Assembly: GCA_021014325.1 (NCBI GenBank)
Contig: CM037462.1
Span: 10,150,501-10,214,500 of the forward strand
Direction of reading: 5' to 3'
Origin: Plazaster borealis
Taxonomy: Eukaryota > Echinodermata > Asteroidea > Forcipulatida > Labidiasteridae
Length of the DNA stretch: 64,000 nucleotides
The position numbers and the translations under genes are program-made. Every line of letters starts with the position of its first letter. Position 1 is the first letter of the stretch. The notes beneath the pieces were generated by a model. That model saw only the letters and a list, made by a program, of their open reading frames with translations. It was not told the DNA's origin and did no database searches. Positions 1 to 12,398 of this stretch are shown in pieces.

Positions 1-112
1 CAAAATACCATATCAAATACTACTATCTGTGACTGGTATCCTGCTCCTTTTTGCATAGCAGAAAATTGTTCAGCATTATTTTCTGCTTAAGCAGCTCTAT
101 GAAATTGGGCCC
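1..112. repeat. MITE family A, partial
   Basis: Right half of the palindromic element ending GCAGCTCTATGAAATTGGGC; the left half is cut by the window edge. Confidence 0.75.
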
Positions 113-1017
113 AGATGGATAGCCTGCTCTACATCCAAACTGTTGGATCCTATTGATTTTGAAACATTGCTCAGTTAATAAACAGTTGAGGTTTACAATT
201 AAACCATATAATTATCTCTTGAATGAGCCATGGTGGTTCTGAAAAAGAACATGTGGTTTAACAATTTGAGGTTTGATCAGTACCCTCTGATCATCTTCAG
301 GAGACTAGGGGGTTCTGATTAGGGTGTTTTTTACAGTACCCCCTATGCTGAGCATAATCAGTTTACTAATGCATTCCTTAGCCCAATCCCCAATCCTCCA
401 ATGTGACGCCTAAACCATCCGGTTCTGATTTATGGTGTAATACCTAGCCCAAAATCTAATCAGACCACAGTCCAGACAGAATCAAACAAATTGTACTGTC
501 AGAATCTTGAACCGTTTGGAACAGTTAAGTTTAGAGAAATCCTAAATAAACAGAAATGTATGTACATGTACCCAGCCTTGCTACCATGGGCAGAGCACCG
601 TATCGATACCTCTCGCCACTAACCCCTGGTAGGGATGGACTGAAAGACAGTGCTGATTGCCTACCAAAAGTGACTACTTTGCCTGCACGCTTGTCAAAAA
701 CTTTCGAGCGCTTGTACAGCGCTTAGTACGCCTGTGTGAAAATGCAAGTATTTTGACGTGATTCCAATTCAAATGAATCATGTTTACACATATTACAAGA
801 TCAAAACAAAACGAGAGGGGACTAGTTGCTTTTTGACTTAATGCCTCCTCTGCCGGTAACCATACTTGAGCGGGCGCGTAGAGTGGATCAGCCACAGGCC
901 TAAATGTGCTAGATTCTAGCACATTTTAATCCATCAATTCCAGGGGTTATGAGCGAGCAAGGCATGCTGGAAAAAATGGCGCCGCGAGATCGATCACCCC
1001 TGGGAACAAGGTTGACA

Positions 1018-1205
1018 TGTACCTCAAGCGGAGTACTTAACTTTTGACCCTTTGCATGAAGTGCAGCGCATTTACACGCGCCCACCCTGTCTGCCATTTT
1101 GGGAGTCAAAATGTTTGCAAAGGAATCGACTCGAAAAATGGTGGAAATAGTAGACCCACATTTTGCTGAGATGCATTCTGTGTCTGCGAGGGGTCAGTAG
1201 ACCCA
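1018..1205. repeat. MITE family Q copy
   Basis: Shares GTGCAGCGCATTTACACGCG, GCCATTTTGGGAGTCAAAAT and AATGGTGGAAATAGTAGAC with copies at 23.49 and 39.72 kb. The family has AGACCCCTTGCA-type inverted ends. Confidence 0.55.
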
Positions 1206-1344
1206 AATCCCTCAAAACAAAGACCACCATCAACCACTGCTCAACCCCTTGGGGTTAATTCAAACTGTTGTGTACATAAATACTCTGCAAAACTTAATTG
1301 AAACCACTGACAAAAAGCCTACAAATCCTGCAGGACGCAGACAA

Positions 1345-1541
1345 GACCCAATTTCATAAAGCTGTTAAGCAGAAAATACTGCTCAGCAAATTTCCATGCT
1401 CAGCGAAAAAAAATGAGTGGGGCACCGGTCGCAACAATGTAAACTTTATGGAGTTTTTGGCTGGTACCCTGTTTCTGCTGAGCAATACTTTTCTATTCAA
1501 AGCAAGTTTTCGTGCTTACAGGCTTTTATGAAATTGGTCCC
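1345..1541. repeat. MITE family A copy
   Basis: Inverted ends GACCCAATTTCATAAAGCTG and TTATGAAATTGGTCC enclose a diverged stem. Confidence 0.7.
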
Positions 1542-1681
1542 AGGACTGCACTTCAAACTGAATACTTCTACGTCATCTTCACTATATTACAGGTTTCTTC
1601 AAATTTCAGCACAAAACAAATGTGTTATTCCCGATTCATTTTATATTGTTAACAGGGACTAAAAATACTGCAATAACTTAC

Positions 1682-4600
1682 AATGATAGTGGTTCGTGGG
1701 GATAGGCTCTTTACAGCTAGAGCGACCCCAGCAATCAGGCCGGCTCCCCCTACTGGAATGACAACAGCATCCAAGTCGGAAACCTGCTCAATAATTTCCA
1801 ATCCCATGGTGCCTTGCCCGGAGATAATGTGTGGGTTGTCATATCTATAAAAAAAAAATTTAAAAAATTAAAATCAGAGAAAAAGTTGGGGTTTTTTTTT
1901 TATAAAAGTTTTCAAAAACTTATGTTTGATGGTGTTGTTTCAACAAAATTCATGCACACTAAACTTTTAGTTTTTAGTACATTTGTTTCACTCGAAAGAA
2001 AGGACAAACAGTGGCTTAAGACAGAGGAAATTGTTGCACACTGTAACTAGAAAGCAAAAACCTTAACGTTGTTATCTGGAAAGAGTTTCACAAGGCCTAT
2101 AGAATTTAAGTGAAATCGGTTTTGTAATTTTATCAACCTACCCATTTATATAGAAAAGGCCTTCTTTCTTGCCCAGTCTTATTGCGTAGGTCTTGGACTG
2201 CAAAACAAAAGTTACAGTAATATATTTATTTCATATATTTGGAATACTCAGTACTTTTCCAAGTTCTGTGAAAAAACTTGGGTGGCATTCGAACCCTTGT
2301 CCTTTGCATGCTAGTCAGGCAAATTCCCGAGTGATTTGAATGAGGATTTTTTTTCACAGAACTCGGGAAAGTATTTAGTATACAGTGCTTAATACACATC
2401 GGTGTAAGGGTAAAACAAATTATATTATTCTCTATCCCCGATGCAAAATTAACATCTATTAAATTCTTATATATTTATTTTGTACTTGGTGGAAGTGGAA
2501 TTTATGTTTTTCTAACTCGCACACATGTTCTTCAGAATTACACAATCTGCTGTGGAATATGTGGAACCCACCTAAGCTGTTTATAGAGTAGTAGTAGACG
2601 TTTTCTTCAAAATTCCATACCTGTGAAATTTTGTGTAATAAATCGGTTCTGTTTTAACAATGTACTGTTTGTAGGTTGGTTAAATAAATAAATGTGCAAG
2701 AGTCCCTTTTTTTAATCATCATCATCATCATTTAGCGGTCGCAACCGAGATTCCATTCACAATGTCATGCCAGAGGTGTTTATCCCTCATCATGTTTGGA
2801 AGGTCCTCAATTTCAGACTCCATGTTTCTACAGATCACGTCGATGTAGTTGAGAGGTCTACGTCCTCTATTAGGCCCATGTCACATGAGGCAATATACAG
2901 GCAAGCAGTTCCAGGCAATCTCCATGAAGAAAAGGCATTCAAATTTGAATGTTCAAATATTTTTCTTGGGGATCTTAAGACACTGTTTGAAAAATTACTT
3001 ATGTGCTACCAAAGTGATCCTGTAGCATGCACTGCAGTTGGTTGCCTCCAAGTTGCCTGTAAAAGTTGCCTCGTGTGACAGGGCCCTTAGGGCACGGAAG
3101 TCTCCAGCATAACACATCAGGTATGACCTTGTCTTTAGCACAATAGCAGTGGCCAGCAAAGCAGACTCTGTGTTGAGCAACAGTAGCAGAGATTGTTTGT
3201 CAATATAGCAGAAGTTTGTCCCTGAATCTCGCAATCAACAGAGTGTGACAGGAGTGACTGAAAGAGTTTGAAAGTCCAAGGTAACAATAGACGCAAACAG
3301 TTTTTTGGTAATTGGAGCCTATTGTTTGTTTCAAACCTATATAGTTGTAGATATATACCATAAAACTAACCTGTTAAAATTTTATTTCAAAAGGTTGCAG
3401 CGTTTTTAAAATATATTGCTGAAAATCTGGAGCGAAAAATGTCCACGCAGGAATAATAATCTGCATTGGAATACACACTCTGAGAAGCCTTATGCATAAC
3501 GCTTTTCAGATTCAAATATTTGGGGGAATAAAAAGTGCTATTTTTTTCCATAACCGCAGTACCTCAAAGTGAAAAGTTTCTCAAAATGCATTACACTATC
3601 CAAAGCTGCTGTACTTCATACAAGTAAGTTTTTATTGCCATTAATTATCAGAGTCATTACCAAGCGTGTACGATGCCTTTAAACATTTCTTGGTAAACCC
3701 TGCAGAGAGTTTTCTGGCTAAATTTTAACCTAAACAACATCTCTATTTTCAGTACAGGGCTCCAATTTGGAATTAAAATTCCACAAGACCGCAGGGCCTG
3801 CAGCTCAACATTTTCACTGGACCAGCATTTATTTTACAAGGCCAGAATCTAAAATTGACTACGAAAAAAAACAGTGAGGTATTATTATTCAATTGAAAAA
3901 AAGACAAGACTGCCGGACTTGTCCGGTTAGGAGATTGGTCCGACGCTAAAATCACTGGCCTCGGGCTTGCGGTCCAGTTTAAAATTCTAGACCTGAAGTA
4001 ATAAAGTTTGTCCCTGAATCTCGCAATCAACAGAGTGTGACATGACCTCCAGGAGTGACTGAAAGCGTTTTAAAGTCCAAGGTGACAATAGACGCACCTC
4101 ACTTTCCAACCGTCTGCCGATTAATGACCCATGTCCGTAACAAAGAAACAAAAGTTTGAGTTAATCAAGTGAGGGTTTGTGCAGAGACACCATGAGCCCA
4201 ATTTCAAAGAGCTGCTTAAGCACAAAAAGTAGCTAAGCACAACAAAAGTATGCTTACCAGAATAAGGTGACCAGCCAAAGTACAATGTCACATGCACAAT
4301 TTTTGACTGGTATCCTGCTAATTTCTGCTAAGCACAAAATTTGTATGCAAAATAGTCTGCTTAAGCAGCTCTATGAAATTGGGCCTGTGTCACAAATCTC
4401 TGTATGAGCTGTGGTGGTGGTTCTGAGAAGAACCAGTGGTTTAACAATTCAAGTTTAACAAAACGGTATTTCTATAAAACAAGCTATTACTCAGAAAGCG
4501 CCGAAAAGTTCCGAAAAAATAATACAAATAAGAACCTTTGCTGTCTTTGCTTTGTCAAGCCAGGGTTTCATTGTGACAAATTTAAAAAACAAAACAAAAA

Positions 4601-7600
4601 TTATTTTATTTCATTTCATTTATTAATTCTGGTTGTGAAGCCAAGGACTCTCAGAAAAGCGAACTTAATCACTATACTCGCCAAGAACCCCATGGAGAGA
4701 AGACAAAGAAGGAAGGTTCAGTTTTTAATGTGGGAGGAAAACCCCAGAGAATTATTCCAGGGAAAACCCACGCAATCAGGTAGGGACTGAAAACCCAATC
4801 CACATAGTGCCCCCCGGTGGGATTTGAACCGGGGTCCTAGAGGTGGAAGGCGAGGAAAGATACCACTCCACCAACCTGACTGCCCAAAGGAAGCTCCAAA
4901 AGGTTCTGGAAAATGATACTGTGCAGAGGCCTGGTAAAGTTTTGTTTTATACACCAACAAGAAGTGGTTAAAAATGTCAAAGGTTTTATGTTCAAATGTA
5001 TTGGGAAAGCAACTTTAAAAATTATGACTGAATAAATTGATCGATCCTTACTTCTCCTAAATCTTGTCCATGAATGATGACTGTAGCACCGTTTTGCTTA
5101 CACCTGTTGATCTTCATAATTGGAGCGATAATTGGCATGACGACGGTGACCGGGATGCCAAGACTCTGGCCGTGATATGACAGAGCGAGGGCGTGGTTTC
5201 CTGCAGATGCTGCGACGACGCCCTTCTGTTTTTGTTCCTGCAGATTGTGACAAATTGACATACTTTGTTTTGTTTTTAAGAGTAAAGACTTTGAACAGAT
5301 GTTTACATGTTTTAAAACAAATTTCTAGTGCATTTGTCTCTAAAATGTTACTCTTGGGTTGAATAAAGAACAATTGACTAGAGCTGGACTTGAACCTGCG
5401 ATCTACGCTCCACCAACTGAGCCATCTAGCCCTATTGTTGGCAGTCTCCCTATTTTGTCAATACTTTCTTCCAGGGTGCCAGTCAGAAGCCATTCAACCT
5501 GTAACTGCTGTATAGCCAGGGATCACACAGGGATTTACCCAATCAGCTTCCCTTGTGGTTTATTACTTTAAAAAAATTATATTCATCATATTCCTGAAAG
5601 TTTTTTTTTAAATTTGTAATAAAGTATACGTTAAAAATTTGTGATGTACCGTGTAATTTACTTTTCTTGACTGACCCCCTTCTACTCTCCGACCATCAAC
5701 TGTAGTTTTGAAGGCTAGATAAACTACACAAGTATATGCAATATAGTATTTTGTGCATCTACAATGCATATTGTACACATGTAGTTAGTTCTGTGCACCG
5801 TTGCACCACCATAAACAACCAGTGCAGTTGAATGGTTTCAAATGGTTGGCCACTTGCTGACAAATGTTACCAAGAATATTTATTTCATTACACACCCAAC
5901 AGCGCAAGCACCAACTAACACGAGAAGAAATGCTCAGCTTTAGATGTGTGAGGAAAACCCCAAATGGGGAAAAACCCACGCAATCAGGTATGGACTGAAA
6001 ACCCAATCCACATGCAAGGCTCTAAGTCTGAGGTGGGATTTGAACCGGGGTCCACAGAGATGAAATGCTGTAAAAAAGAAACCACTAGCCAACCTGATGC
6101 CATAAATAGGAGGGATAACGTAATTCCTGGAATTTTGTTCTTGTAGGGGCAAGGCCACCATCCATAAGTAAAAACATACCATCCATCCAGAAATTTTGCA
6201 GGGACACCATGGCCAGCCCCAAAAAACGACCGCGGCAACAACCCTCTTGGTTGTCGCAGGATGGTTCTGATGAGAAATTTGGATGCAAGTTTATTTCTAA
6301 GGAAGTCTAAACCAAGAATAAGCTTACCTCAGACAGGGTCAGGAGGGTGTTACGAGCTCCCCTCTCCTTAAAACTGCAAGTAGAGAGAGAAAAAAAAGCT
6401 TCTTAGCACTGCTCAACACAAAGTGTCCCTGGTTTATACCAAAGCACACTAAATTTTACAAGGTGCACAGCCACAATTATGGCGACACAACTCTGTGACA
6501 GGTTAAAACGGGCTAGAGGTTAATATTAGCTGGATAATATACATCTAAGCACCAGGGCCCAATTTTTTTTATACAGCTGCTTAAGCATAAAAAGTTGCTA
6601 ACCACATCAAAATGACGCTTACCAGAATAAGGTTACCAGCTAAAACACTATTTTACATGTACAAAATGTAACTGATATTCTGCTTCGTTTTGCTTCACAG
6701 AAACATTTAAAACAACATTTTTCTGCTGAAGAAGCTCTATGAAATTTGTCGCTGAACTGACAGGGTGTGATGTGATGATGTGCCACTACATTAAAATGTC
6801 AATTTCTTATAAAGAGAATCGAGAAGAAAGACATTATTTTTACAGAAACTATGTTGCAGAGACACCAAATGAAAACACTAGATCTAGCGACTCTTTGCAG
6901 ATAGCCTATTGTATTTGATACAAATTCATCGACACAGTACTTGATAAATGAATTGTTTTGGGGTTGAACAAAGAAAACTTGATTAGAGCGGGACTTGACC
7001 TGCGACCTCCAGATTAATGTGCTGGCACGCTACCACTGAGCTATATCTAGCCCTAAGAATTAATAACATGGCTCATAACATTGTCACCAAGAAAATGTGT
7101 GACCCATGATTGTGGCTGTGCACACTGTACATTGACAGACATTTGAGCTGTTGGAATTGGAAAATCACCCTTTTTTAGACCGTGAAAAAAACAAAACAAG
7201 AATAACTGATTTGTTACAATTACACAAAATTAGTATTTGAGATGCATTTTTACCTTCCAGTCGTCTGTAGGAAATCCTTCTTGAAGAAAAGCTCCATTCC
7301 AACCAGATTGGAAATCTGAGACCGCTGATAGAAAAGAGAATGGAGAAAGAATTATTGTCATTCGCGGTCCAAAATGTACAATTCATGAGGGGGGAAAACA
7401 GCTGCTATGGCTGGATTGCTGGAAAGTCCTAATTCTTCATAGTTTATCATTGCAGTCAAACACCATAGACACGGTCACTTTATTTGGAAGCGGCTTGAGT
7501 TTCTCCCATTTTGCTGTATTGTGGGGGGTTTTCTATTTGGCACGGCGCGTTGACTGCACAGTACATGGCGAACGTGGCTAAGCAATCTGCATTGGCTCTG

Positions 7601-8729
7601 TTAATAAATGAAGGTGGGCGGGGCTTAGTGGATAAACAAATTCTAAGCAAAATTACAAAATCATCCAGCATCTCAAAAAGTCTCACGAGAGCTCAACCAT
7701 CAATAGACCTTTACGTACAGCACTCGGTAAACACCGGAGGCCTTATGCGCATACAAGTGCCTGTGTGTTGCACATCGTTGAAAAAACCCAATGAAGTCGC
7801 GTAAAATAAGCTCAGCTTTCAAACTGGGGCCAATTTCATAGAGCTGCTTAACGGCCGATTTTGTGCTTACTGAGCGAGTTTCCATTTCACAGCGCTGCTA
7901 ACCGTAAGCACACGAAAAGGCATGCTAACCTTCTGGTGCTTCTGGTGCTTACTGTATGAAAATGAATGACGTAACAATGAAAATCCATGGTGAACGCGCA
8001 AGATGGCCGCCTAATTTTCTTGCTAACCTGTGAAATACGCTTATGAACAAGCAAATTTTTCTGCTACAGTTAGCACGAAAATTTGCCTACCGTTAAGCAG
8101 CGCTATGAAATTGGGCCCTGGTAGAAGCCAGAATTCAAGCTTATTTGATCAAATTCAACCAGTATTATGAGTGACTTCAGCCATAAAGTAGGTAGGATTA
8201 CATTCCTGCAGTCAATAATCTATGGAATCGTATTTTTCAGTTTAATGGCTTTTGTAGCCAAAACTTTTGCCGAGACTGTTATAGTTGATGAACGTGCAGC
8301 TTGTGATAATTGTGCAATGACATAGGCCTACATGTACAGCCATTGGCTTCAACTGCCTGTGACACATGTAGTGCGTTAAATCTTTGGTAGAATTTGGTAG
8401 CCAATCGAATAACTAGCTTCAAGACCACTCGCTCACGTTCGGGTGATATTCAGCCATGAAATGGTCTATGATGCTTCTCCTTTTACCTGGCAGGGTGTTC
8501 GTTGAATTCCGCTCTTGATCTTATAAGCAGCAGCGCTGACGTCTTGAAACTTGACGACAACTGGATTATCGGGATCGCAGAATTCGTCTTTGAGATCCTC
8601 CTCCTCCTCAGTGATGCCCGCGGCTGCGTTCTCTTTAGATGTGGGACTTACTGGGTCCATGTCCATCTTAATCTCACCAGTATCTGGCGCGTCATTCGAC
8701 GATAGAGGGAGGAGATCTTGAATCGGCAT
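1682..8729 (-). CDS. L-threonine ammonia-lyase-like PLP enzyme (3' end outside window)
   Basis: Six exons join in frame: 8487-8729, 7254-7315, 6328-6373, 5052-5237, 2142-2197 and 1682-1844, all with GT/AG introns, giving 252 residues so far. The family (threonine/serine dehydratase, PLP fold type II) deaminates L-threonine to 2-oxobutyrate and ammonia. Visible motifs are TGSFKERGARN with the Schiff-base lysine at about K104, SAGNHALALSYHG for cofactor and substrate contacts, YINGYDNPHIISGQGTMGLEI, and the phosphate-binding loop VGGAGLIAG. About 60 N-terminal residues are acidic and non-conserved. The start is the first ATG of a long exon, directly after a possible acceptor (CTACAG/GATG), so a 5' untranslated exon probably lies further right. 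Downstream exons, and any ACT domain, would lie left of position 1. Serine racemase and serine dehydratase are the alternatives; the N-terminal CDPDNPVVVKFQDVSAAA segment fits the invertebrate threonine-lyase type best. Confidence 0.88.
2258..2420. repeat. tRNA-headed SINE family G, rearranged
   Basis: Holds the body TTTCACAGAACTCGGGAAAG and CAGTGCTTAATACACATCGG found at 26.0, 39.0 and 48.7 kb. It is preceded by an inverted stretch with the tRNA-like box (GGGTGGCATTCGAACCC). Confidence 0.5.
3208..3296 (+). repeat. Direct repeat unit, left
   Basis: AAGTTTGTCCCTGAATCTCG, then CAATCAACAGAGTGTGACA and TCCAAGGTAACAATAGACGC. A second copy lies at 4006-4096. Confidence 0.65.
3305..3684. repeat. MITE family B-like diverged copy
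   Basis: Ends in GTGTACGATGCCTTTAA and carries AATAATAATCTGCATTGGAA, which is shared with 39.43 and 47.77 kb in inverse orientation. Confidence 0.5.
3757..3990. repeat. Dispersed repeat family S
   Basis: Contains ACAAGACCGCAGGGCCTGCA, GTATTATTATTCAATTGAAA and TAAAATCACTGGCCTCGGG. Related copies are at 10.99, 11.37 and 56.94 kb, some inverted. Confidence 0.55.
4006..4096 (+). repeat. Direct repeat unit, right
   Basis: Copy of 3208-3296 with an extra TGACCTCC. The pair brackets family B-like and S elements. Confidence 0.65.
4194..4386. repeat. MITE family A copy
   Basis: Complete palindromic copy, GAGCCCAATTTCAAAGAGCT to GCTCTATGAAATTGGGCC, about 193 bp. Confidence 0.8.
4596..4890 (-). repeat. 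tRNA-derived SINE family F
   Basis: On the minus strand it starts with a tRNA-like promoter: A-box-like GGTTGGTGGAGTGG and B box GGTTCAAATCCC. The body follows (TGCGTGGGTTTTCCCTGGAA, GGGGTTTTCCTCCCACATTA), then a TCATTTCATTTATTAA tail. Copies: 5930-6090, 38581-38861, 54668-54773. Confidence 0.7.
5353..5572 (-). repeat. tRNA-derived SINE family E copy
   Basis: The minus strand reads GGGCTAGATGGCTCAGTTGG with B box GGTTCAAGTCC. It is bounded by the characteristic CTTCCCTTGTGGTTTATTAC on the plus strand. Confidence 0.65.
5930..6090 (-). repeat. SINE family F, partial
   Basis: Shares CCCACGCAATCAGGTA, GACTGAAAACCCAATCCACA and GATTTGAACCGGGGTCC with the copy at 4.6 kb; the head is eroded. Confidence 0.6.
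6328..6373 (-). CDS. Threonine-lyase exon 3 with PLP lysine
   Basis: This 46-nt exon encodes (S)FKERGARNTLLTLSE. The serine codon is split AG/T across the upstream junction. The lysine after SF is the invariant PLP-binding lysine of fold type II dehydratases. The acceptor is CTTGCAG and the donor is GAG/GTAAGC, both strong. Confidence 0.88.
6555..6748. repeat. MITE family A copy
   Basis: GGGCCCAATTTTTTTTATAC to AGAAGCTCTATGAAATTTG; both ends are recognisable but diverged. Confidence 0.7.
6957..7058 (-). repeat. SINE family E head
   Basis: The minus strand has GGGCTAGATATAGCTCAGTG and CGTGCCAGCACATTAATCTG, a tRNA-like head followed by TTTGTTCAACCCC. Confidence 0.6.
7826..8118. repeat. MITE family A, long subfamily
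   Basis: About 293 bp with the same ends (GGGGCCAATTTCATAGAGCT and CGCTATGAAATTGGGCCC) but a different interior with GCTAACCGTAAGCACACG. A relative lies at 22.01 kb. Confidence 0.75.
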
Positions 8730-8804
8730 CCTGTAGCATTAATGAATAACAAATTGGGAAATTGGTGGTGACCAGTGTAATTTGTATAATGCAAGCGTGG
8801 AATT

Positions 8805-8925
8805 TTATCCATGAGAGGGCAAGGCCATGTTCATTTTGCAAAGGGCACTTCCATTGGAAAATCTTAAAAGTCTATGGGAAATTTTGAGGGGGCACCAAGG
8901 CCAAGACCAGGGCCTCTGCGTTTAC
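8805..8925. repeat. Dispersed repeat family O
   Basis: AGAGGGCAAGGCCATGTTCA, GGGCACTTCCATTGGAAAAT and GGGGGCACCAAGGCCAAG. Related segments are at 6.14, 24.42 and 51.79 kb. Confidence 0.5.
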
Positions 8926-9287
8926 TAAGAACATATCGTAAAATATAACCTGCTTACATACACATCATATGGGATGCAATAAACAGAGCTCTGTCAGTTA
9001 AAAAAAATAAAACAAAAAAACCCCAAACATGTATCATTAAGGAATTTACTCAAAATCTAAAATCAAAAATTTCTTTGTGATAGTAAGTAGACTCTATGAA
9101 TGCTCACGTTATCTTGTAAACAATCCATTTTTCAGTTTTTGGTTCAAGACAACATTTGGTGAGCTTTCTCTTTTTGCAAGGTAAGACAAACTTAATTTAC
9201 TGAAAAGAGAATCAGCATTTGACATACATGTGATGTGTAGGCCTAATACAAACTGGAACTAAAGTATACATTCTTTAATAATAAAAA

Positions 9288-9520
9288 AGCAAAAAGTAGT
9301 TAATGGCCTGACGTTTCGACCTTAACAGGGTCTTTCTCAAAGGCTAAAATGACATCACAGCACACATAAAGTAAATACTTGACTGCCTCTGTTACACCAG
9401 CATACGTATAATGTACAATGTACCCGTGTGTTGTGTCCAAAAAAAAACCTGTCATTTAGCCTTCCGAGAAAGACTCTGCTGGGGTCGAAACGTCAGGCCA
9501 TTAATTAACTGTTTTTTGCA
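9288..9520. mobile_element. Foldback element with GACGTTTCGACC arms
   Basis: The left arm (GCAAAAAGTAGTTAATGGCC, TGACGTTTCGACC, GTCTTTCTCAAAGGCTAAAA) reappears inverted at 9449-9520 around a roughly 92-bp loop. The hairpin sequence resembles Penelope pLTR stems. Confidence 0.65.
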
Positions 9521-10993
9521 TTAGCCTTAGTACCATAGGTCTCTTTGGTTGGAAAGCAGTTTGCAACAGCTAATTCTATTTTCTTCATCAATACTATACA
9601 TACATTTAAAACAAAAATTAGCCTACATGTACCATACAATAAAAACAAACTCACACTCATGCTTCACAAGGACTGTTTCCACAGATGTTAGACTGCACAC
9701 AATACTAGGGTTATGGATAATCAACAGACCATTACTTCGCCATACACTACAGTACAAGTACTCTGGGTCAAGGCCATTGTCAATTCAGCTAGATGTATTC
9801 AGTGAATTGTGAGACAACTCATTATTCAGGCATTTTAATAAACTCAGGGATATTCTGCGAAAACACTCCGTAAAGTTTCCCCCATGCCCCAGTAATTATG
9901 TTGAAAATTGTTACCTTATTTACAAACCAAGCGACATTGTGCATTCCAGGGCATTTTTGGTTGGCAAAATACTACACTGGTCATATTAGGCCTTTGAAAA
10001 ATTGTTTGTTTTGCACCAGAATACATAAAATTAGCACATCAAATCAAGATTTGTAAAACAAAACAGGCAAGTAAATTTTGAGGTGCAGTCACGGATTTCA
10101 TACATTATATTGCTTTTAGATTTAACTTGTACATTAAATAACTATGCACAGAAATTAGTGGATTCTGTATTTCATTTTATTTTCTCTCTCTCAGCTCTGA
10201 CGACAGCAATTGTCAGAATAAAAAACTAAACCAAATTGGTTTGAAATATTTCTGGTCTGATAAAATGTTCCAAGCTACACATAACACAAGCTATGTTTTC
10301 TAATAGGCTATAGATTTTCTTTAAACTTCCGGGGTCTTGCTTGGACCTTTTAAAAACAACTCATATCCTAAATTCAGTTAAAAACACTGTTGAACTTTAA
10401 AAACGGGCAAGCAATGGCAATGAAATTTTAAAAATGCAATGCAAGCCAAGCCAACTGTGACTGACAGGGAAACTGGCCTGCATACGTGTGTGTACAAACA
10501 TTTGCATTAGTGGGAGTATAAAGGGTTGGTCACACACAGCGTCTCTATTGGCTCATGGGCCTTGATGACGCAGTATGTGACACAGTGGGTAGCAGTCTGT
10601 GACACACTAGTGGGCAGGTCTACGTGGAGTAGAGCTTGCCATGTAAATGATCATAATGCAAGGAAATGCAGACCGAGGCATGTCTGATCATTGGACTATG
10701 GGTCCATGGCCAGACCATGATGACCATCAGGAGCCATACAATATAATTCTAGCTGGGAATGCACTGTGGCGGCCTCTGCAATCCACCACAATGAGGAGTC
10801 GAGTCTGGAATGCCCAACTCAGAAATACCTGGCAGTTACAGACTGTCAGCTTATTCCAACATAACCAACACAGACTAGAAATTGTGTCAAAGTACATTTC
10901 ATTATTAAAAGCAGTGAAATTCTAGCAAATTATTAAAAGCAGTTTGACCTTTCGGCTTGATCTTTATATTGAGGAAATGTTGTTACTAGATAC

Positions 10994-11140
10994 AGGGATT
11001 GAAATTAACACTGGACCGCAGGCCCAAGGCCAGTGATTTTAGTGTCCGGTTGGTAAACTCATAAAAGGTGGTCTTGAGGTTTTCAATTGAATAATAATGC
11101 ACCACTGTGTAATAACAACAATGTTCAAATGTTGACTTTC
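10994..11140. repeat. Dispersed repeat family S
   Basis: GGGATTGAAATTAACACTGG, GGCCAGTGATTTTAGTGTCC and TTTTCAATTGAATAATAATG. A tandemly placed relative follows at 11374-11540. Confidence 0.6.
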
Positions 11141-11373
11141 AGTCTGATAAATATCTTTCATTTCTGTTGAGTATTGAAAAATAACCACATAAAATAAATC
11201 TTATAATACTTACTCTATACCTAGATGTGGTATTGTGGATTCCATCCCCCCCACCCACAAATAAATAAAATTGAAAATTTGAGGATTGTTCTCTGAAACA
11301 TGATCTTAAAAATGAAGACAATCCAGCTTCTTGTCTTCAGTAAACCAAAAGTGGGCATGATTTTTGTCACTTA

Positions 11374-11540
11374 CCAGGGCTAAAAATTAACACTGTACCC
11401 CTGTGATTTTAGTTTTGGGCCAGTAAACTCACAATGGGAAAAGCCTGGTGGTCTTGTGTTTTTCAATTGAATAAAATACATGTACCTCATTGTGTAATAT
11501 CTTTGAAAAAAATGTTGACTGTGAATGTCTTTCAATTCTC
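11374..11540. repeat. Dispersed repeat family S, second copy
   Basis: AGGGCTAAAAATTAACACTG and GTGTTTTTCAATTGAATAAA, in the same order as the copy at 10.99 kb. Confidence 0.55.
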
Positions 11541-12398
11541 TTTCAAGAGTATCGGATTAAACTTACACAAACACAAATGAAATAGATCTTCTCTCTCTGA
11601 GTACATGTACTTGTTCAAGTCATTTTGATTCTGGTCGGGTAAAATAAATTCTGGTCCAGTAAAATTTTTGATCCACAAGCCCTGCAGTCTTGTTGATTTT
11701 TCCCCCAAATTCAAGCTCTGCTTACATTTTGTACTGGGAATATGAACATTTACAGAAATTACGATGTTCAATTTTTAGGCATTTATTTTACAGCTAGGCC
11801 CAAATTTCTTTAGTCACACCTGCGCTCCATTTTGGACTCGTCCGATTACAATGGAGATGCGCAAATGTTTTAGAACAAAGTTAGTAACCAGTGCAAGTTT
11901 AAAATCATAACTTGGCAAGTTTGAAATGTGCATTCATTTGCCAGGACAAGTTTTGAAGTTGCACTGGCAAGTCTTTTACTTGTGAAAATTTCAACTTTCT
12001 AACTGCATTCAACACATTGAGGGTGCCAGTTGCTGAAACATTTGTTTTTTTCTGTCCTTATTTTGACGCTGAACAATATTTTGCATTTTTATGTGATTTG
12101 TTCTTTCGATAATATATCCATTTAAAAAAAAAAAATCTTAGGTGAAACAGGGTTCTGAACACAGATTTTCCAATGGCAAGAACAAAATTTAAGGTAAACA
12201 TTTAAATGATAAGATGGCACTTTTAAAATTTGTCTGTTCAGAAATATAATGTTTAAATTATAAAATGTTGAAATTTAATAAGTCTCCGCAAAGTTTCAGA
12301 TTTGGTTTGTTTACCCAGATCAGCAGTGAGGTTAATATTTGTTATCGACTCACTGTATGAAACTCAGTCATAATAGGGAGCCCACGACGATGCTTGAA

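Noticed and set aside
10500..10560. TATAAA with nearby ATTGG as a promoter
   Set aside because: The two motifs are in the wrong order for one strand, and no exon or conserved start codon follows.
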